Positions 27,074-35,784 of a DNA stretch of 56,821 bases are shown here, piece by piece (position 1 is the stretch's first letter; each line of letters starts with the position of its first letter). The position numbers were made by a program, and so were the translations under genes. Under the pieces are notes generated by a model that did not search any database, was not told where the DNA came from, and saw only the letters and a list, made by a program, of their open reading frames with translations. Source of the stretch: Ferruginibacter sp. (GTDB taxonomy: Bacteria > Bacteroidota > Bacteroidia > Chitinophagales > Chitinophagaceae); NCBI RefSeq assembly GCF_014377975.1, contig NZ_JACMOO010000174.1, positions 1 through 56,821 on the forward strand. The letters run 5' to 3'.

Positions 27074-27193
27074 CATAGCAGACATAATCCAACGGCATTG
27101 CAACACCAGGTTTCATTGAATTTGCATTGATACAAACAAAACACCTTTCGAATTTGTATTAAGTTTCTTTTTAAAAAATAGTACTAGCATAAT

Positions 27194-27985
27194 ATGATTC
27201 AAGCTTACAATTTCATCGGGTCGTGGCAACTGTTTCCGGAGAAAGGAATATATGAATTTGGCGACAGGCCAAAATCCGGCATATACAAAATAGAGGGTGC
27301 GGAAAATAAAAATCAAATTAACGTCAGTATCAATTGGGTTTCCCTGGAAAATGAAGCATTTAATTCTTCTTATACACTAAGTGGGGAAGAAGATCAATTT
27401 CGGTTCGACGAACCAGCCCTTGCAAATTTTACCAAAACCTGTTTTTCAGATGCGCTTAATTTCGAAATATCATTTATCAAAAACGAACAGGTTGTTTTAA
27501 AGGTACACAACGAACTATTGCCCAACGGATATTTAAAAACAGTGCTCAGTGGTACAATGCCAGACGGTAACGCCTATACCAACACAGAAATTTACCATAA
27601 GCAATTAAGCGTGATGCCCTACTCTACTTCGGTAAGCGGAGCCGTAATTAAACCGAATGAAGCGGGTGTAATTCGTCACAAAGCTTTAACTGCAATGGAA
27701 GAACAAACAAACATGCAGCTTAGCCAGATACGCAGACAAATTGAATTACTTGCTATTCAGGCGCAGGAAATACAAATGCGCAAAGAGTTAAGTATGCTGA
27801 TATACAATGCCAGGCTAAGCTTTGTGCCTGTAATAGGCCATACTTATTATTTGTATCAAAAATCGGATGATACGCATATTCTGTCAATGATAAGTGCGAA
27901 AGAATTTGGTGGTGGCGCCGGGCCATATAAAAAATTTATAGCTCCGGTGAAACTATTGGCAGACCACACATGGGTTGAGTTATAA
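27194..27985 (+). CDS. Two-domain protein with C-terminal DUF2452
   Basis: 263 residues. The N-terminal half (about 1-140) is a beta-rich module (NFIGSWQLFPEKGIYEFGDR at the start), similar in feel to small lipocalin-like domains but not identified. The C-terminal half matches DUF2452: YSTSVSGAVIKPNEAG, an acidic-basic helix with EEQTNMQLSQIRRQIELLA, and the ending FIAPVKLLADHTWVEL. DUF2452 proteins usually occur as single-domain proteins of about 150-200 residues, so the extra N-terminal domain is a fusion worth noting. Function of the family is unknown. Cytosolic. Confidence 0.75.
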   Translation: MIQAYNFIGSWQLFPEKGIYEFGDRPKSGIYKIEGAENKNQINVSINWVSLENEAFNSSYTLSGEEDQFRFDEPALANFTKTCFSDALNFEISFIKNEQVVLKVHNELLPNGYLKTVLSGTMPDGNAYTNTEIYHKQLSVMPYSTSVSGAVIKPNEAGVIRHKALTAMEEQTNMQLSQIRRQIELLAIQAQEIQMRKELSMLIYNARLSFVPVIGHTYYLYQKSDDTHILSMISAKEFGGGAGPYKKFIAPVKLLADHTWVEL

Positions 27986-28238
27986 TTGAATGCAAAATTA
28001 TTTCGGCAGTATCGTTGCCTATGGCGGCTTAAATCATTTTGTAAGAAGTTTTATGGAAAGGATATTTTGTAATTTATTTTTCTACAAAGTTATTAATGAA
28101 ACCAGGATAATCCCCTGGAAAAATTTCAGGTTTAGTTGAACATACAAATTATCAACATCAGCAGCCGATGCCTAGTCTGCAAAAAATGAAGTAAAAACCA
28201 ACATAATTTGGCAGTCAGCGTAATATGCTTTGTTTTAC

Positions 28239-28544
28239 TTAATAATTGCTAAAAAAGAAATAATATATCTGTACAATCAGAAATAAAAAGTTAACCACAT
28301 ACAACCAGGGCAAAGGAGTTTTTTTACCCCTGGATACTAATGAAATCAGTAAAAAAATATTGAAAACAAAGTTGATGTAAATTGCTCCATAGCCCAGTAT
28401 AACAAACATGCTCTCCAGGGGTTGTATTTTTATGCTGCCGTTAAAAACGCCCTCTTTTTTATGCGCATTTTCTACCAGGCGCAATATTACCGCAACTATA
28501 AAACAACAGTTACATATAAAAACAAGTTTTGCAAAAAATTTCAT
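28239..28544 (-). CDS. Small membrane protein with three predicted helices
   Basis: 101 residues. Hydrophobic segments at about 6-22 (LVFICNCCFIVAVILRL), 46-68 (MFVILGYGAIYINFVFNIFLLI) and 78-97 (PLPWLYVVNFLFLIVQIYYFF). It has basic loops and a short C-terminus. No signal peptide or known family was recognised. It starts 28 bp after the pcm gene on the same strand and is probably co-transcribed. Confidence 0.65.
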   Translation of the reverse strand: MKFFAKLVFICNCCFIVAVILRLVENAHKKEGVFNGSIKIQPLESMFVILGYGAIYINFVFNIFLLISLVSRGKKTPLPWLYVVNFLFLIVQIYYFFFSNY

Positions 28545-28572
28545 CTTACAGATTGCATTTTTAATGATAAGA

Positions 28573-29247
28573 TTATCCCTGCTTTCCTTTTAGCATAGGT
28601 ACAAAAGAAAAATTATCAAATGCCTCTTCGCTGGTGCTTCCATCTGCATTTTTTGTTATCCGCAACATGCGTTGATGTTCGCCTTCGTTAACCGGTATAA
28701 TCATTTTACCACCTGCCTTTAGCTGATCAATTAATTTAGGTGGTATCGCCGGCGCTGCCGCAGTGATGATCACTTTATCGAATGGAGCGTATGTTGGCAG
28801 GCCTTCATATCCATCACCAAAAAAAAATTTAAGATTGGGATACTTTGATTTAAAAATATAAGTTTTTGTTTTTTCAAATAATACTTTTTGCCGCTCGATG
28901 GTGAGCACTTTTACGCCCATTTCTGCCAGCACTGTTGCCTGGTAAATACTACCCGTACCAATTTCCAGTATCTTGTCAAACGGCTTTACCTGCAATAATT
29001 GCGTTTGATAAGCCACAGTATAAGGTTGTGAAATTGTTTGTCCTTCACTGATCGGGAAAGCCCTGTCTTCGTAAGCAATTTCATCAAAGGCACTGTCTAA
29101 AAAAAAGTGGCGGGGAATTTGGTTCATCGCCGCAAGTACAGTTTCATCTGTAATGCCTTTATCTCTTAAAACATCCATTAATTTTTTTCGCAGGCCTTTA
29201 TGACGGTAAGTATCTTCGTAATTTCTCATAGCTGTTTTAACTGCCAC
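28573..29247 (-). CDS. pcm: Protein-L-isoaspartate O-methyltransferase
   Basis: 224 residues, normal length. Methylates L-isoaspartyl residues with SAM to start repair of damaged proteins in the cytosol. It has the N-terminal VLAAMNQIPRHFFL region, the SEGQTISQPY substrate loop and the SAM motif LEIGTGSIYQATVLAEMG. In the SAM loop the second conserved Gly (usual GTGSGYQ) is Ile here. The later motif IITAAAPAIPP (post-III) is intact. It lies downstream of the phospho-sugar mutase gene, separated by that gene's terminator. Confidence 0.93.
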   Translation of the reverse strand: MAVKTAMRNYEDTYRHKGLRKKLMDVLRDKGITDETVLAAMNQIPRHFFLDSAFDEIAYEDRAFPISEGQTISQPYTVAYQTQLLQVKPFDKILEIGTGSIYQATVLAEMGVKVLTIERQKVLFEKTKTYIFKSKYPNLKFFFGDGYEGLPTYAPFDKVIITAAAPAIPPKLIDQLKAGGKMIIPVNEGEHQRMLRITKNADGSTSEEAFDNFSFVPMLKGKQG

Positions 29248-29316
29248 GAATTACACCAATTTTTAGCAATAAAACAAAAAGACTTAATTGGTTAAGGTGA
29301 TCGTTTTTTATTTACC

Positions 29317-29346
29317 CATAAAAAGTGCCGGAATAAAATTCGGCAC
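29317..29346 (-). terminator. Intrinsic terminator of the phospho-sugar mutase gene
   Basis: On the minus strand GTGCCG and CGGCAC (29341-29346 and 29325-29330) close a short loop, followed by five Ts. Confidence 0.7.
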
Positions 29347-29370
29347 CCGGGTAAAATAAAAAAATTAAAC

Positions 29371-31095
29371 CTATTTCAATTTCATTTCATCAATCATCCT
29401 TTTAATCTTTTCATCCAGCGATTGATTGGCTGCTTCAAAATCTGCAGCATCAGAAAGTTGGGTGTTTACGCTAAAATAAAATTTTATTTTAGGCTCGGTA
29501 CCGCTGGGCCTTGCTGAAATTTTTGTACCATCATTCAGCACAAACTGCAGCACATTGCTTTTAGGTAAATTAATGGGATAAGTTTCGCCTGTCTGCAAAT
29601 TTTTACCTACCTGTAATTCATAGTCCAGCAAATCCGCTACTGCAACGCCATCAATGGTGGCAGGTGGATTGCTTCGGTAACCTTCCATCATATCCGCAAT
29701 TTCTTTTGCACCATTCATTCCTTTTTTGGTAATGCTTACCAGGTTTTCTTTATACAATCCAAACTGCACATAAAGGTCAATCATCTTGGCATATAAACTA
29801 AGGCCCTTGCTCTTTTCATAAGCGGCCATTTCGCACAACAATGCAACAGCACTAATGGCATCCTTGTCTCTTACTTTATCTCCCACCATCAAACCAAAAC
29901 TTTCTTCGCCACCAATTATGTAATTTTCTTTACCTTCTTTTTCTTTTATAAGAGAGGCGATCCATTTAAAACCGGTAAGTACATTGTAGCAGGCAATATT
30001 ACTTGCTTTGGCAATACCATCAATCATATCGGTAGTAACAATAGTTTTAACCACCATATCGTTGGGTTGATTGATGCCCCTTGTTTTACGGGCCTCAATC
30101 ATATAATTAAATGCAAGCACTGCTGTTTGATTGCCATTCATTAACACCCATTCGCCTTTTGTATTTTTAACGCCAATGCCAACACGGTCGCTGTCAGGAT
30201 CTGTACCCAGCAAAATATCTGCATCTAATTGTTTGGCTTTTTCAAGCCCCATACTCATGGCTTCTTTCTCTTCAGGATTGGGATATACCACAGTTGGAAA
30301 ATTACCATCAGGTGTACTTTGTTCTTCTACAATATGCACATTATCAAAACCAAATTCAGCCAGCACCTGCGGCACCAAAGTAATACCCGTACCATGGATG
30401 GGTGTATACACTATTTTAAGATCGTGTTGCGCAGCGCACACTTCGGGATAAACGCTTAAACCTTTTACCATAGCGAGGTAGGCTGCATCCATATCTTTGC
30501 CAATGACAGTGATATTGGCTTCGCCCCCACTCCATTTTACCTCATCTACGGTAGTAATTTTATCTACTTCAATAATTACATTTTCATCGTGCGGCGTTAC
30601 CATTTGTGCACCATCATCCCAGTATGCTTTGTACCCGTTGTATTCTTTTGGATTGTGAGAAGCTGTGCAAACCACGCCACCCTTGCAACCAAGACTACGG
30701 ATAGCAAAACTTAACTCCGGCGTGGGACGTAAGGCTTCAAACAAAAAAACTTTTATGCCATTGGCTGCAAAAACATTGGCCGTTGTTTCAGCAAAAAAAC
30801 GACTATTGTTGCGGCAATCGTGCGCAATGGCCACTTTTACTTCACCTGCAAAACATTTTTTTAAATAGTTGGCGTAACCCTGTGTTGCCATGCCTACGGT
30901 ATACTTGTTCACGCGGTTGGTTCCAATGCCCATCAGGCCGCGTAAGCCACCCGTGCCAAATTCAAGATTTTTATAAAACGCATCCGCCAGTTCATCCGGA
31001 TTATCTTTTTGCAATTGATTGATGGCGTCTTTTACAGATTGCCCGTAGTTGCCGGATAACCAGCCGTCAATTTTGTGTTGAATATTTATATCCAT
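29371..31095 (-). CDS. Phospho-sugar mutase (phosphoglucomutase/phosphomannomutase family)
   Basis: 574 residues, the longer type of this superfamily. Key motifs are in order: phospho-serine site TASHNPKEYNGYK (about 143-155), metal-binding GTDPDSDRVG (about 300-309), the sugar-binding GGEESFGLMVGD loop and the phosphate-binding RPSGTEPKIKFY motif near the C-terminus. It interconverts hexose-1- and 6-phosphates for glycogen, nucleotide-sugar or cell-envelope precursors; whether glucose or mannose is preferred is not readable. Cytosolic. A -7 box (TATTTTTG, minus, 31116-31123) gives a leader of about 15-20 nt. Confidence 0.95.
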   Translation of the reverse strand: MDINIQHKIDGWLSGNYGQSVKDAINQLQKDNPDELADAFYKNLEFGTGGLRGLMGIGTNRVNKYTVGMATQGYANYLKKCFAGEVKVAIAHDCRNNSRFFAETTANVFAANGIKVFLFEALRPTPELSFAIRSLGCKGGVVCTASHNPKEYNGYKAYWDDGAQMVTPHDENVIIEVDKITTVDEVKWSGGEANITVIGKDMDAAYLAMVKGLSVYPEVCAAQHDLKIVYTPIHGTGITLVPQVLAEFGFDNVHIVEEQSTPDGNFPTVVYPNPEEKEAMSMGLEKAKQLDADILLGTDPDSDRVGIGVKNTKGEWVLMNGNQTAVLAFNYMIEARKTRGINQPNDMVVKTIVTTDMIDGIAKASNIACYNVLTGFKWIASLIKEKEGKENYIIGGEESFGLMVGDKVRDKDAISAVALLCEMAAYEKSKGLSLYAKMIDLYVQFGLYKENLVSITKKGMNGAKEIADMMEGYRSNPPATIDGVAVADLLDYELQVGKNLQTGETYPINLPKSNVLQFVLNDGTKISARPSGTEPKIKFYFSVNTQLSDAADFEAANQSLDEKIKRMIDEMKLK

Positions 31096-31115
31096 GGTTT
31101 CTTATTTTAAGTCCT

Positions 31116-31123
31116 CAAAAATA
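31116..31123 (-). promoter_or_regulatory. -7 box (TATTTTTG) of the phospho-sugar mutase gene
   Basis: Minus-strand TATTTTTG matches TAnnTTTG and lies 20 bp before the start codon at 31095. The divergent DUF2279 gene has its own box at 31157. Confidence 0.5.
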
Positions 31124-31156
31124 AATGTTTCGTATCTCATTAACGTCAGATAATAT

Positions 31157-31164
31157 TATTTTTG
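31157..31164 (+). promoter_or_regulatory. -7 box (TATTTTTG) of the DUF2279 gene, with almost no leader
   Basis: TATTTTTG ends 4 bases before the ATG at 31169. If used, the transcript would start at or very near the start codon. Confidence 0.45.
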
Positions 31165-31168
31165 TTTT

Positions 31169-32221
31169 ATGAGATGTTTTTTATGGGACAGGCAGGTTTT
31201 TGAACAACATAAAGTCAATGAATATTCGATCGGGAAAAAACTAACCTTACTCCTTTTTATCATCCTTGTTGTTTCACTGCAGGTTTTTTCGCAGGATAGT
31301 TTAAAACTTACTGCTTACGATACATTAAATGAAGGGCCGGTACGATTGATAAACCAACCGCAGCTTACGGCACAGCAAATAAAAAAAAGAGTAAAAGCGG
31401 TTGCCATAGCCAATGTTGCGGCATATGGCTCCATACTGGTGGCTTTAAATACCGCGTGGTATAAAGATTATCCCCGCAGCAGTTTTCATTTTTTTAATGA
31501 CAATGCAGAGTGGCTGCAGGTTGATAAAGTGGGGCATTTTTACAGTGCCTATATTGAAAGCCGGACCAGTATGGAACTGTGGCGCTGGACTGGCATTAAT
31601 CGTAAAAAGCGGATCTGGCTGGGAGGTTTAAGCGGTGTAGTGTACCAAACTGCCCTTGAGGTAATGGATGGGTTTAGTACAGAATGGGGATTTAGCTGGG
31701 GAGATTTTAGTGCGAATGTTGCGGGCAGTGCCTTACTCGTCGGACAAGAGCTGGCCTGGGATGACCAACGAATAAAAATAAAATTTTCGTTTCATAAAAA
31801 TAATTATGGCGATGTACAACTAAACCAGCGTGCCAATGACCTCTATGGAAAAACGCTTGCACAACGGCTGATTAAAGATTACAATGCACAAACCTATTGG
31901 GCCAGTGCCAACCTGAAATCTTTTTTACCTAAAAGCAATTTACCCGCCTGGTTAGGCGTGGCAGTGGGCTATGGCGCAGAAGGTATGTATGGCGCAAGAA
32001 ATAATGTGGCAAAAGATAAAGAAGGAAACATCGCATTCGACCGCAGCGATATTAAACGCTACCGCCAATGGTACTTTGCGCCTGACATTGACCTCACTAA
32101 AATAAAAACCAATAAAAAAGGAATCCGGTTTTTGCTAACTGTATTCAGTGCCTTCAAATTTCCCACGCCCAGCCTGGAGTTTAGCAACGGAAAGTTTAAA
32201 GTGCATGCGCTTCACTTTTAA
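31169..32221 (+). CDS. DUF2279 family predicted envelope protein
   Basis: 350 residues. After a basic N-terminus comes a hydrophobic segment (KKLTLLLFIILVVSLQVFSQ, about 24-43), likely a signal peptide or anchor. The family core is clear: DNAEWLQVDKVGHFYSAYIE, IWLGGLSGVVYQTALEVMDG, and FSTEWGFSWGDFSANVAGSALL. DUF2279 proteins are widespread in Bacteroidota and predicted periplasmic lipoproteins; function unknown. The second half is beta-rich. The start at 31169 is supported by the -7 box immediately upstream. Divergent from the phospho-sugar mutase gene. Confidence 0.85.
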   Translation: MRCFLWDRQVFEQHKVNEYSIGKKLTLLLFIILVVSLQVFSQDSLKLTAYDTLNEGPVRLINQPQLTAQQIKKRVKAVAIANVAAYGSILVALNTAWYKDYPRSSFHFFNDNAEWLQVDKVGHFYSAYIESRTSMELWRWTGINRKKRIWLGGLSGVVYQTALEVMDGFSTEWGFSWGDFSANVAGSALLVGQELAWDDQRIKIKFSFHKNNYGDVQLNQRANDLYGKTLAQRLIKDYNAQTYWASANLKSFLPKSNLPAWLGVAVGYGAEGMYGARNNVAKDKEGNIAFDRSDIKRYRQWYFAPDIDLTKIKTNKKGIRFLLTVFSAFKFPTPSLEFSNGKFKVHALHF

Positions 32222-32288
32222 AACCAAAGCAAAAAAAAAGTTGACACAAAAAAAGAATGAAACAGCGAATTAGCTTATGCTACAATTG

Positions 32289-32822
32289 TTACTCCCGGGG
32301 GATGATTTGTTGGGCAAGTGCTTGTTCCGCCATCCACGCCCCCAGAACCTCGGTGCCTTCCACCTCAACATAAATATGTTCATCCAATGTGGTGGAAAAA
32401 GACAGGCCAACATAATCCACATCAATGGGAAACGATTTGTGGGTACGTTCTACCAACGCCAGGGTTTGTATTTTTTTAGGATGCGTTTCCAGGAAAGGTT
32501 TTAACGCATACAGCATTGCCTTGCCGGTATTGGCAACATCATCAATAAGTAAAATAATTTTATCGTTAAAGTCAATGGCAGGCTCAATTACAATGGTGGA
32601 TGGATTTTTTTTATCCATAATTAAAGCAGTTACAATTACCTCGCCTTTAAAAACTTCCTTTAAATAATGGTTAATCTTGTGGGCAATAATCAGGCCGCTG
32701 TCTTTAATGCCTACGAGTACCAATTGCTGCTCGCCATAATTACGCTCTGCTACTTCCAGTGCCATACGGCGAAGTTTTTTTTCGGCTGTTTCTTTTGTAA
32801 GGATATATTTTTTATTTGCCAT
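32289..32822 (-). CDS. Phosphoribosyltransferase domain protein (PyrR/Hpt-like)
   Basis: 177 residues from ATG 32822 (MANKKYILTKETAEKK); an ATG at 32867 would add 15 poorly conserved residues. The PRPP-binding motif is IILLIDDVANTGKAML (about 93-108), in the type I PRTase fold, with an N-terminal VGIKDSGLIIAHKI loop. A second such protein (pyrR at 55941) lies in this window. This one has less similarity to classical PyrR and could act on hypoxanthine, guanine or uracil, or as an RNA-binding regulator; sequence alone cannot decide. Cytosolic. Confidence 0.85.
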   Translation of the reverse strand: MANKKYILTKETAEKKLRRMALEVAERNYGEQQLVLVGIKDSGLIIAHKINHYLKEVFKGEVIVTALIMDKKNPSTIVIEPAIDFNDKIILLIDDVANTGKAMLYALKPFLETHPKKIQTLALVERTHKSFPIDVDYVGLSFSTTLDEHIYVEVEGTEVLGAWMAEQALAQQIIPRE

Positions 32823-32920
32823 GCTGATACCTCCATTTGTGTAGCACGAAAGTATAGTAATAATCAATAATTACACATAATTAGTGTAGTTGGTTTTTGA
32901 TAATTACCTTAGCGACACAA

Positions 32921-34246
32921 ATGAAAGTCATGTATATTGTATCACAAATTATTTTCGTATCAATACTTGCAGCAGCCGTTTGGTTGTTTACAAAAAACAT
33001 TTTGCAAATACGCCGCAATATTTTTTTAGGCGTTGCAGAACACCTCAACGATAATAAACCGGAACGGTGGAGAAACCTTTTGCTGCTGGCATTGGGGCAA
33101 AAAAAAATGTTTAAAAATCCTTTGGTAGCAGTGATGCACCTGGTGATTTATACCGGTTTTATCATCATCAACCTGGAGGTATTGGAGATTGTGCTGGACG
33201 GCATTTTTGGAACACATCGTTTATTCTTTCCTTTCCTTGGAAGCTTCTATACTTTTCTTCTTAACTTTTTTGAAATACTTGCAGCAGGTGTTATTATTGT
33301 TTGTGTAGTATTCCTAAGCCGCAGAAATATTTTAAAGCTCAAACGTTTTATTAGCAAAGATTTAGATGGCTGGCCACACAGCGATGCCAACTATATCCTC
33401 ATCGCCGAAATCATTTTGATGAGTTTATTTCTCACCATGAATGCCACCGACCGGGCATTGCAACTGCAGGGCAGCGGGCATTATCACAATACCGGTAACT
33501 TTATTTTTTCCGGTTTGCTGGCACCCATCTTCAGCAGTTTTTCTGCTACTACTTTAATGAGCATTGAAAGAACATGCTGGTGGATACACATTATTGGCAT
33601 ACTCGCTTTTTTAAATTATTTACCGTACAGTAAACATTTACACATTGTGCTGGCCTTTCCCAATACCTATTATGCAAGGCTGCCGCTGCCGGGTAAAATG
33701 ACCAATATGCCCAGCGTACAAAACGAAGTAACCTACATGATGCAACCCGAACTGGCACCCACTGACGGCAATGCACAAACGCCCACCTTTGGCGCTAAAG
33801 ATGTGCAGGACTTAAGCTGGAAAAATTTATTAGATGCCTATAGTTGCACCGAATGTGGCCGCTGCAGCGCAGCCTGCCCTGCCACCATCACAGGCAAATT
33901 ATTGAGCCCACGAAAAATAATGATGGATACCCGTGACCGCTTAACCGAAGTGGGTAAAAATATTACAGCCAACACGGAATTTAAGCCCGATGGAAAAACG
34001 CTGTTAAACAATTATATTTCGGTAGAGGAACTGCGTGCCTGCACCACCTGCAATGCCTGCGTGGAAGCGTGCCCCGTAAGTATCAGCCCCTTAGATATTA
34101 TTGTACAATTGCGCCGCTCACTCATTATGGAAGACAGTAATGCCCCACAGGAATGGAACACCATGTTTGGCAATATAGAAAATAATTTTGCCCCCTGGAA
34201 ATTTAGCCCCGAAGACCGGGATAAATGGGTGGAAGATTTGGCGTAA
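32921..34246 (+). CDS. Membrane Fe-S oxidoreductase (heterodisulfide-reductase-like)
   Basis: 441 residues from ATG 32921 (MKVMYIVS); a TTG eight codons earlier is less likely. The N-terminal ~260 residues hold about six membrane helices resembling NarI/HdrE-type cytochrome or quinone-binding domains. The C-terminal part has two CxxCxxCxxxCP 4Fe-4S motifs, CTECGRCSAACP and CTTCNACVEACP. It would move electrons between quinones and a soluble partner. In related species the next gene normally encodes a CCG-domain (Fe-S) subunit of about 260 residues; here the next 488 bp contain no gene. Partner therefore elsewhere or absent. Confidence 0.88.
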   Translation: MKVMYIVSQIIFVSILAAAVWLFTKNILQIRRNIFLGVAEHLNDNKPERWRNLLLLALGQKKMFKNPLVAVMHLVIYTGFIIINLEVLEIVLDGIFGTHRLFFPFLGSFYTFLLNFFEILAAGVIIVCVVFLSRRNILKLKRFISKDLDGWPHSDANYILIAEIILMSLFLTMNATDRALQLQGSGHYHNTGNFIFSGLLAPIFSSFSATTLMSIERTCWWIHIIGILAFLNYLPYSKHLHIVLAFPNTYYARLPLPGKMTNMPSVQNEVTYMMQPELAPTDGNAQTPTFGAKDVQDLSWKNLLDAYSCTECGRCSAACPATITGKLLSPRKIMMDTRDRLTEVGKNITANTEFKPDGKTLLNNYISVEELRACTTCNACVEACPVSISPLDIIVQLRRSLIMEDSNAPQEWNTMFGNIENNFAPWKFSPEDRDKWVEDLA

Positions 34247-34734
34247 AGGTTGGCCGTTGTAATTATTTTTTGTGCCATTAAGATTTATTGTCCGGGCTAA
34301 GAAGCAATGTGGATCATTGTTGCATCGCCCTCTTGTACTTTTTTAGCTTTGTGGAAAGCTTTCTAAAATTCAATAGTATTGAGACTTTCTTTAGGGTTTA
34401 GTTCAACAGAATAACAGTGTTATATCCATCCACATTATCATCTGGCAGAGAAGAAAATTCACTGCTTATTTTATATTTTATTCAGGAAACTTAAAAGCCC
34501 TAGAATAAATATTTCTCCTTCCGCATAAAAAATAGTGGAATATTTTATAGGCTTTCTTGCGAAGCGTTGGTGCAATAAAAGCCAATTATTTTTGCACAAA
34601 AAGCTGGGTGGCAGAAAATATATAATTTCAACAGAAATGCCTTACCAGGTAATTAATAACAACGAAGCCCATCATACTTTCATGAGTGAGGGATGATAAA
34701 ATATTCGTTGTAGATTAAAATTAACCGCTAAATA
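34247..34734. other. 488-bp gene-free spacer
   Basis: No open frame with protein-like content and no clear hairpin. It lies between convergent genes, and I found no terminator for either. Confidence 0.45.
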
Positions 34735-35085
34735 TTACACAGCAAACGAAGTACCACATCCACAGGTTTTGCTGGCATTGGGATTATTAAAAGTAAAGCC
34801 CCTGCTGTTTAAACCGCCCTGCCAGTCAACCTGCATACCGGTTAAATAAATCCCATGCGCTTTTTCCATAATACAGGGAATTCCCTCAATTTCAAAATGT
34901 CCATCCTTATCAGCAGGTGCATCAAAGCCAAGTATATAAGTCATGCCACTGCAACCACCGCCTTTTACGCCTACCCTTAAAACATGGGTAGTGTCAAATC
35001 CTTCCACACCCATCAGTCGCCTGATTTCGTTTATGGCACTGCTGGTAAAACTTACGGGTTGCGCTATGGCTGTAATAGTTTCCAT
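34735..35085 (-). CDS. A-type iron-sulfur carrier protein (HesB/IscA/SufA family)
   Basis: 116 residues from ATG 35085 (METITAIAQ). Upstream in-frame starts would add about 55 residues that do not look like the family. It has the three conserved cysteines in GGGCSGMTY and TCGCGTSF, which bind the Fe-S cluster or iron for delivery to apo-proteins. Length matches the family. A -7 box TACCTTTG (35103-35110, minus) sits 17 bp before the start. No suf or isc genes are adjacent in this window. Confidence 0.93.
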   Translation of the reverse strand: METITAIAQPVSFTSSAINEIRRLMGVEGFDTTHVLRVGVKGGGCSGMTYILGFDAPADKDGHFEIEGIPCIMEKAHGIYLTGMQVDWQGGLNSRGFTFNNPNASKTCGCGTSFAV

Positions 35086-35102
35086 CTGAAATAATTTATA
35101 AA

Positions 35103-35110
35103 CAAAGGTA
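35103..35110 (-). promoter_or_regulatory. -7 box (TACCTTTG) of the Fe-S carrier gene
   Basis: Minus-strand TACCTTTG matches TAnnTTTG, 17 bp before the ATG at 35085; it also supports that start over the longer one. Confidence 0.6.
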
Positions 35111-35178
35111 ACTAATTTTAAAAAACGTTTATTGCCAAAGCTTTTCGAAAGCAGGAAATATTTGGCAGTAGTTTCCTT

Positions 35179-35186
35179 TACTTTTG
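35179..35186 (+). promoter_or_regulatory. -7 box (TACTTTTG) of the 35222 gene
   Basis: TACTTTTG matches TAnnTTTG and is 35 bp before ATG 35222 (14 bp before an in-frame ATG at 35201). Confidence 0.5.
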
Positions 35187-35221
35187 TAGAAAAATAACAA
35201 ATGATTTTATTGGAAATAACA

Positions 35222-35737
35222 ATGCAGGACATGCAAACCATCCTGATCATTTTTGGTATTGTACTGGTAATGCTGCTGGGAATACTGGTGTATTTAATGT
35301 CTGAATTTAAAAGCCTTAAAGCTACTGTTGACCTGAAACGACCTGCTGCACCTGATAATAGCCTGTTACGTTTACAGGCTTACGAAAGGCTTACGCTACT
35401 TGCTGACCGGATGTCTTTAAAAAATCTGGTTACAAGAATGCACGACACACAATATTCCGCTACCGAACTGGCTGCCGGTTTAATAGAAACCATCCGCACC
35501 GAATATGAACACAACATTACCCAGCAAAACTATGTGAACCCCGAAGTATGGAAAGCGGTAACAAATTTAAAGGAACAAAATATTTACATCATCAATGAAC
35601 TTACTGCTTCGCTGCCCCCCGATGCAAGTGCGCTGGATTTTAGCCGTACCATACTTCAATATACCACAGCAGACAATGCTGAACTGAGCAGCATTGTTTT
35701 AAGTGCCATTCAATACGAGGTTAAAAAACTAATCTGA
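35222..35737 (+). CDS. Single-pass membrane protein of unknown function
   Basis: 171 residues from ATG 35222 (MQDMQTILIIFG); an in-frame ATG at 35201 would add seven residues. One N-terminal membrane helix (about 5-27, TILIIFGIVLVMLLGILVYLM), then a short linker and a mostly helical soluble domain (about 45-171) with LLRLQAYERLTLLADRM and a C-terminal YEVKKLI. The soluble part looks like a conserved compact helical domain but no named family was recognised. It precedes the mutase gene by 47 bp on the same strand and may be co-transcribed. Confidence 0.7.
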   Translation: MQDMQTILIIFGIVLVMLLGILVYLMSEFKSLKATVDLKRPAAPDNSLLRLQAYERLTLLADRMSLKNLVTRMHDTQYSATELAAGLIETIRTEYEHNITQQNYVNPEVWKAVTNLKEQNIYIINELTASLPPDASALDFSRTILQYTTADNAELSSIVLSAIQYEVKKLI

Positions 35738-35784
35738 TAACATCATTATTATTACTTTTCTTATAAAATTCTCAAACCCTGTGT

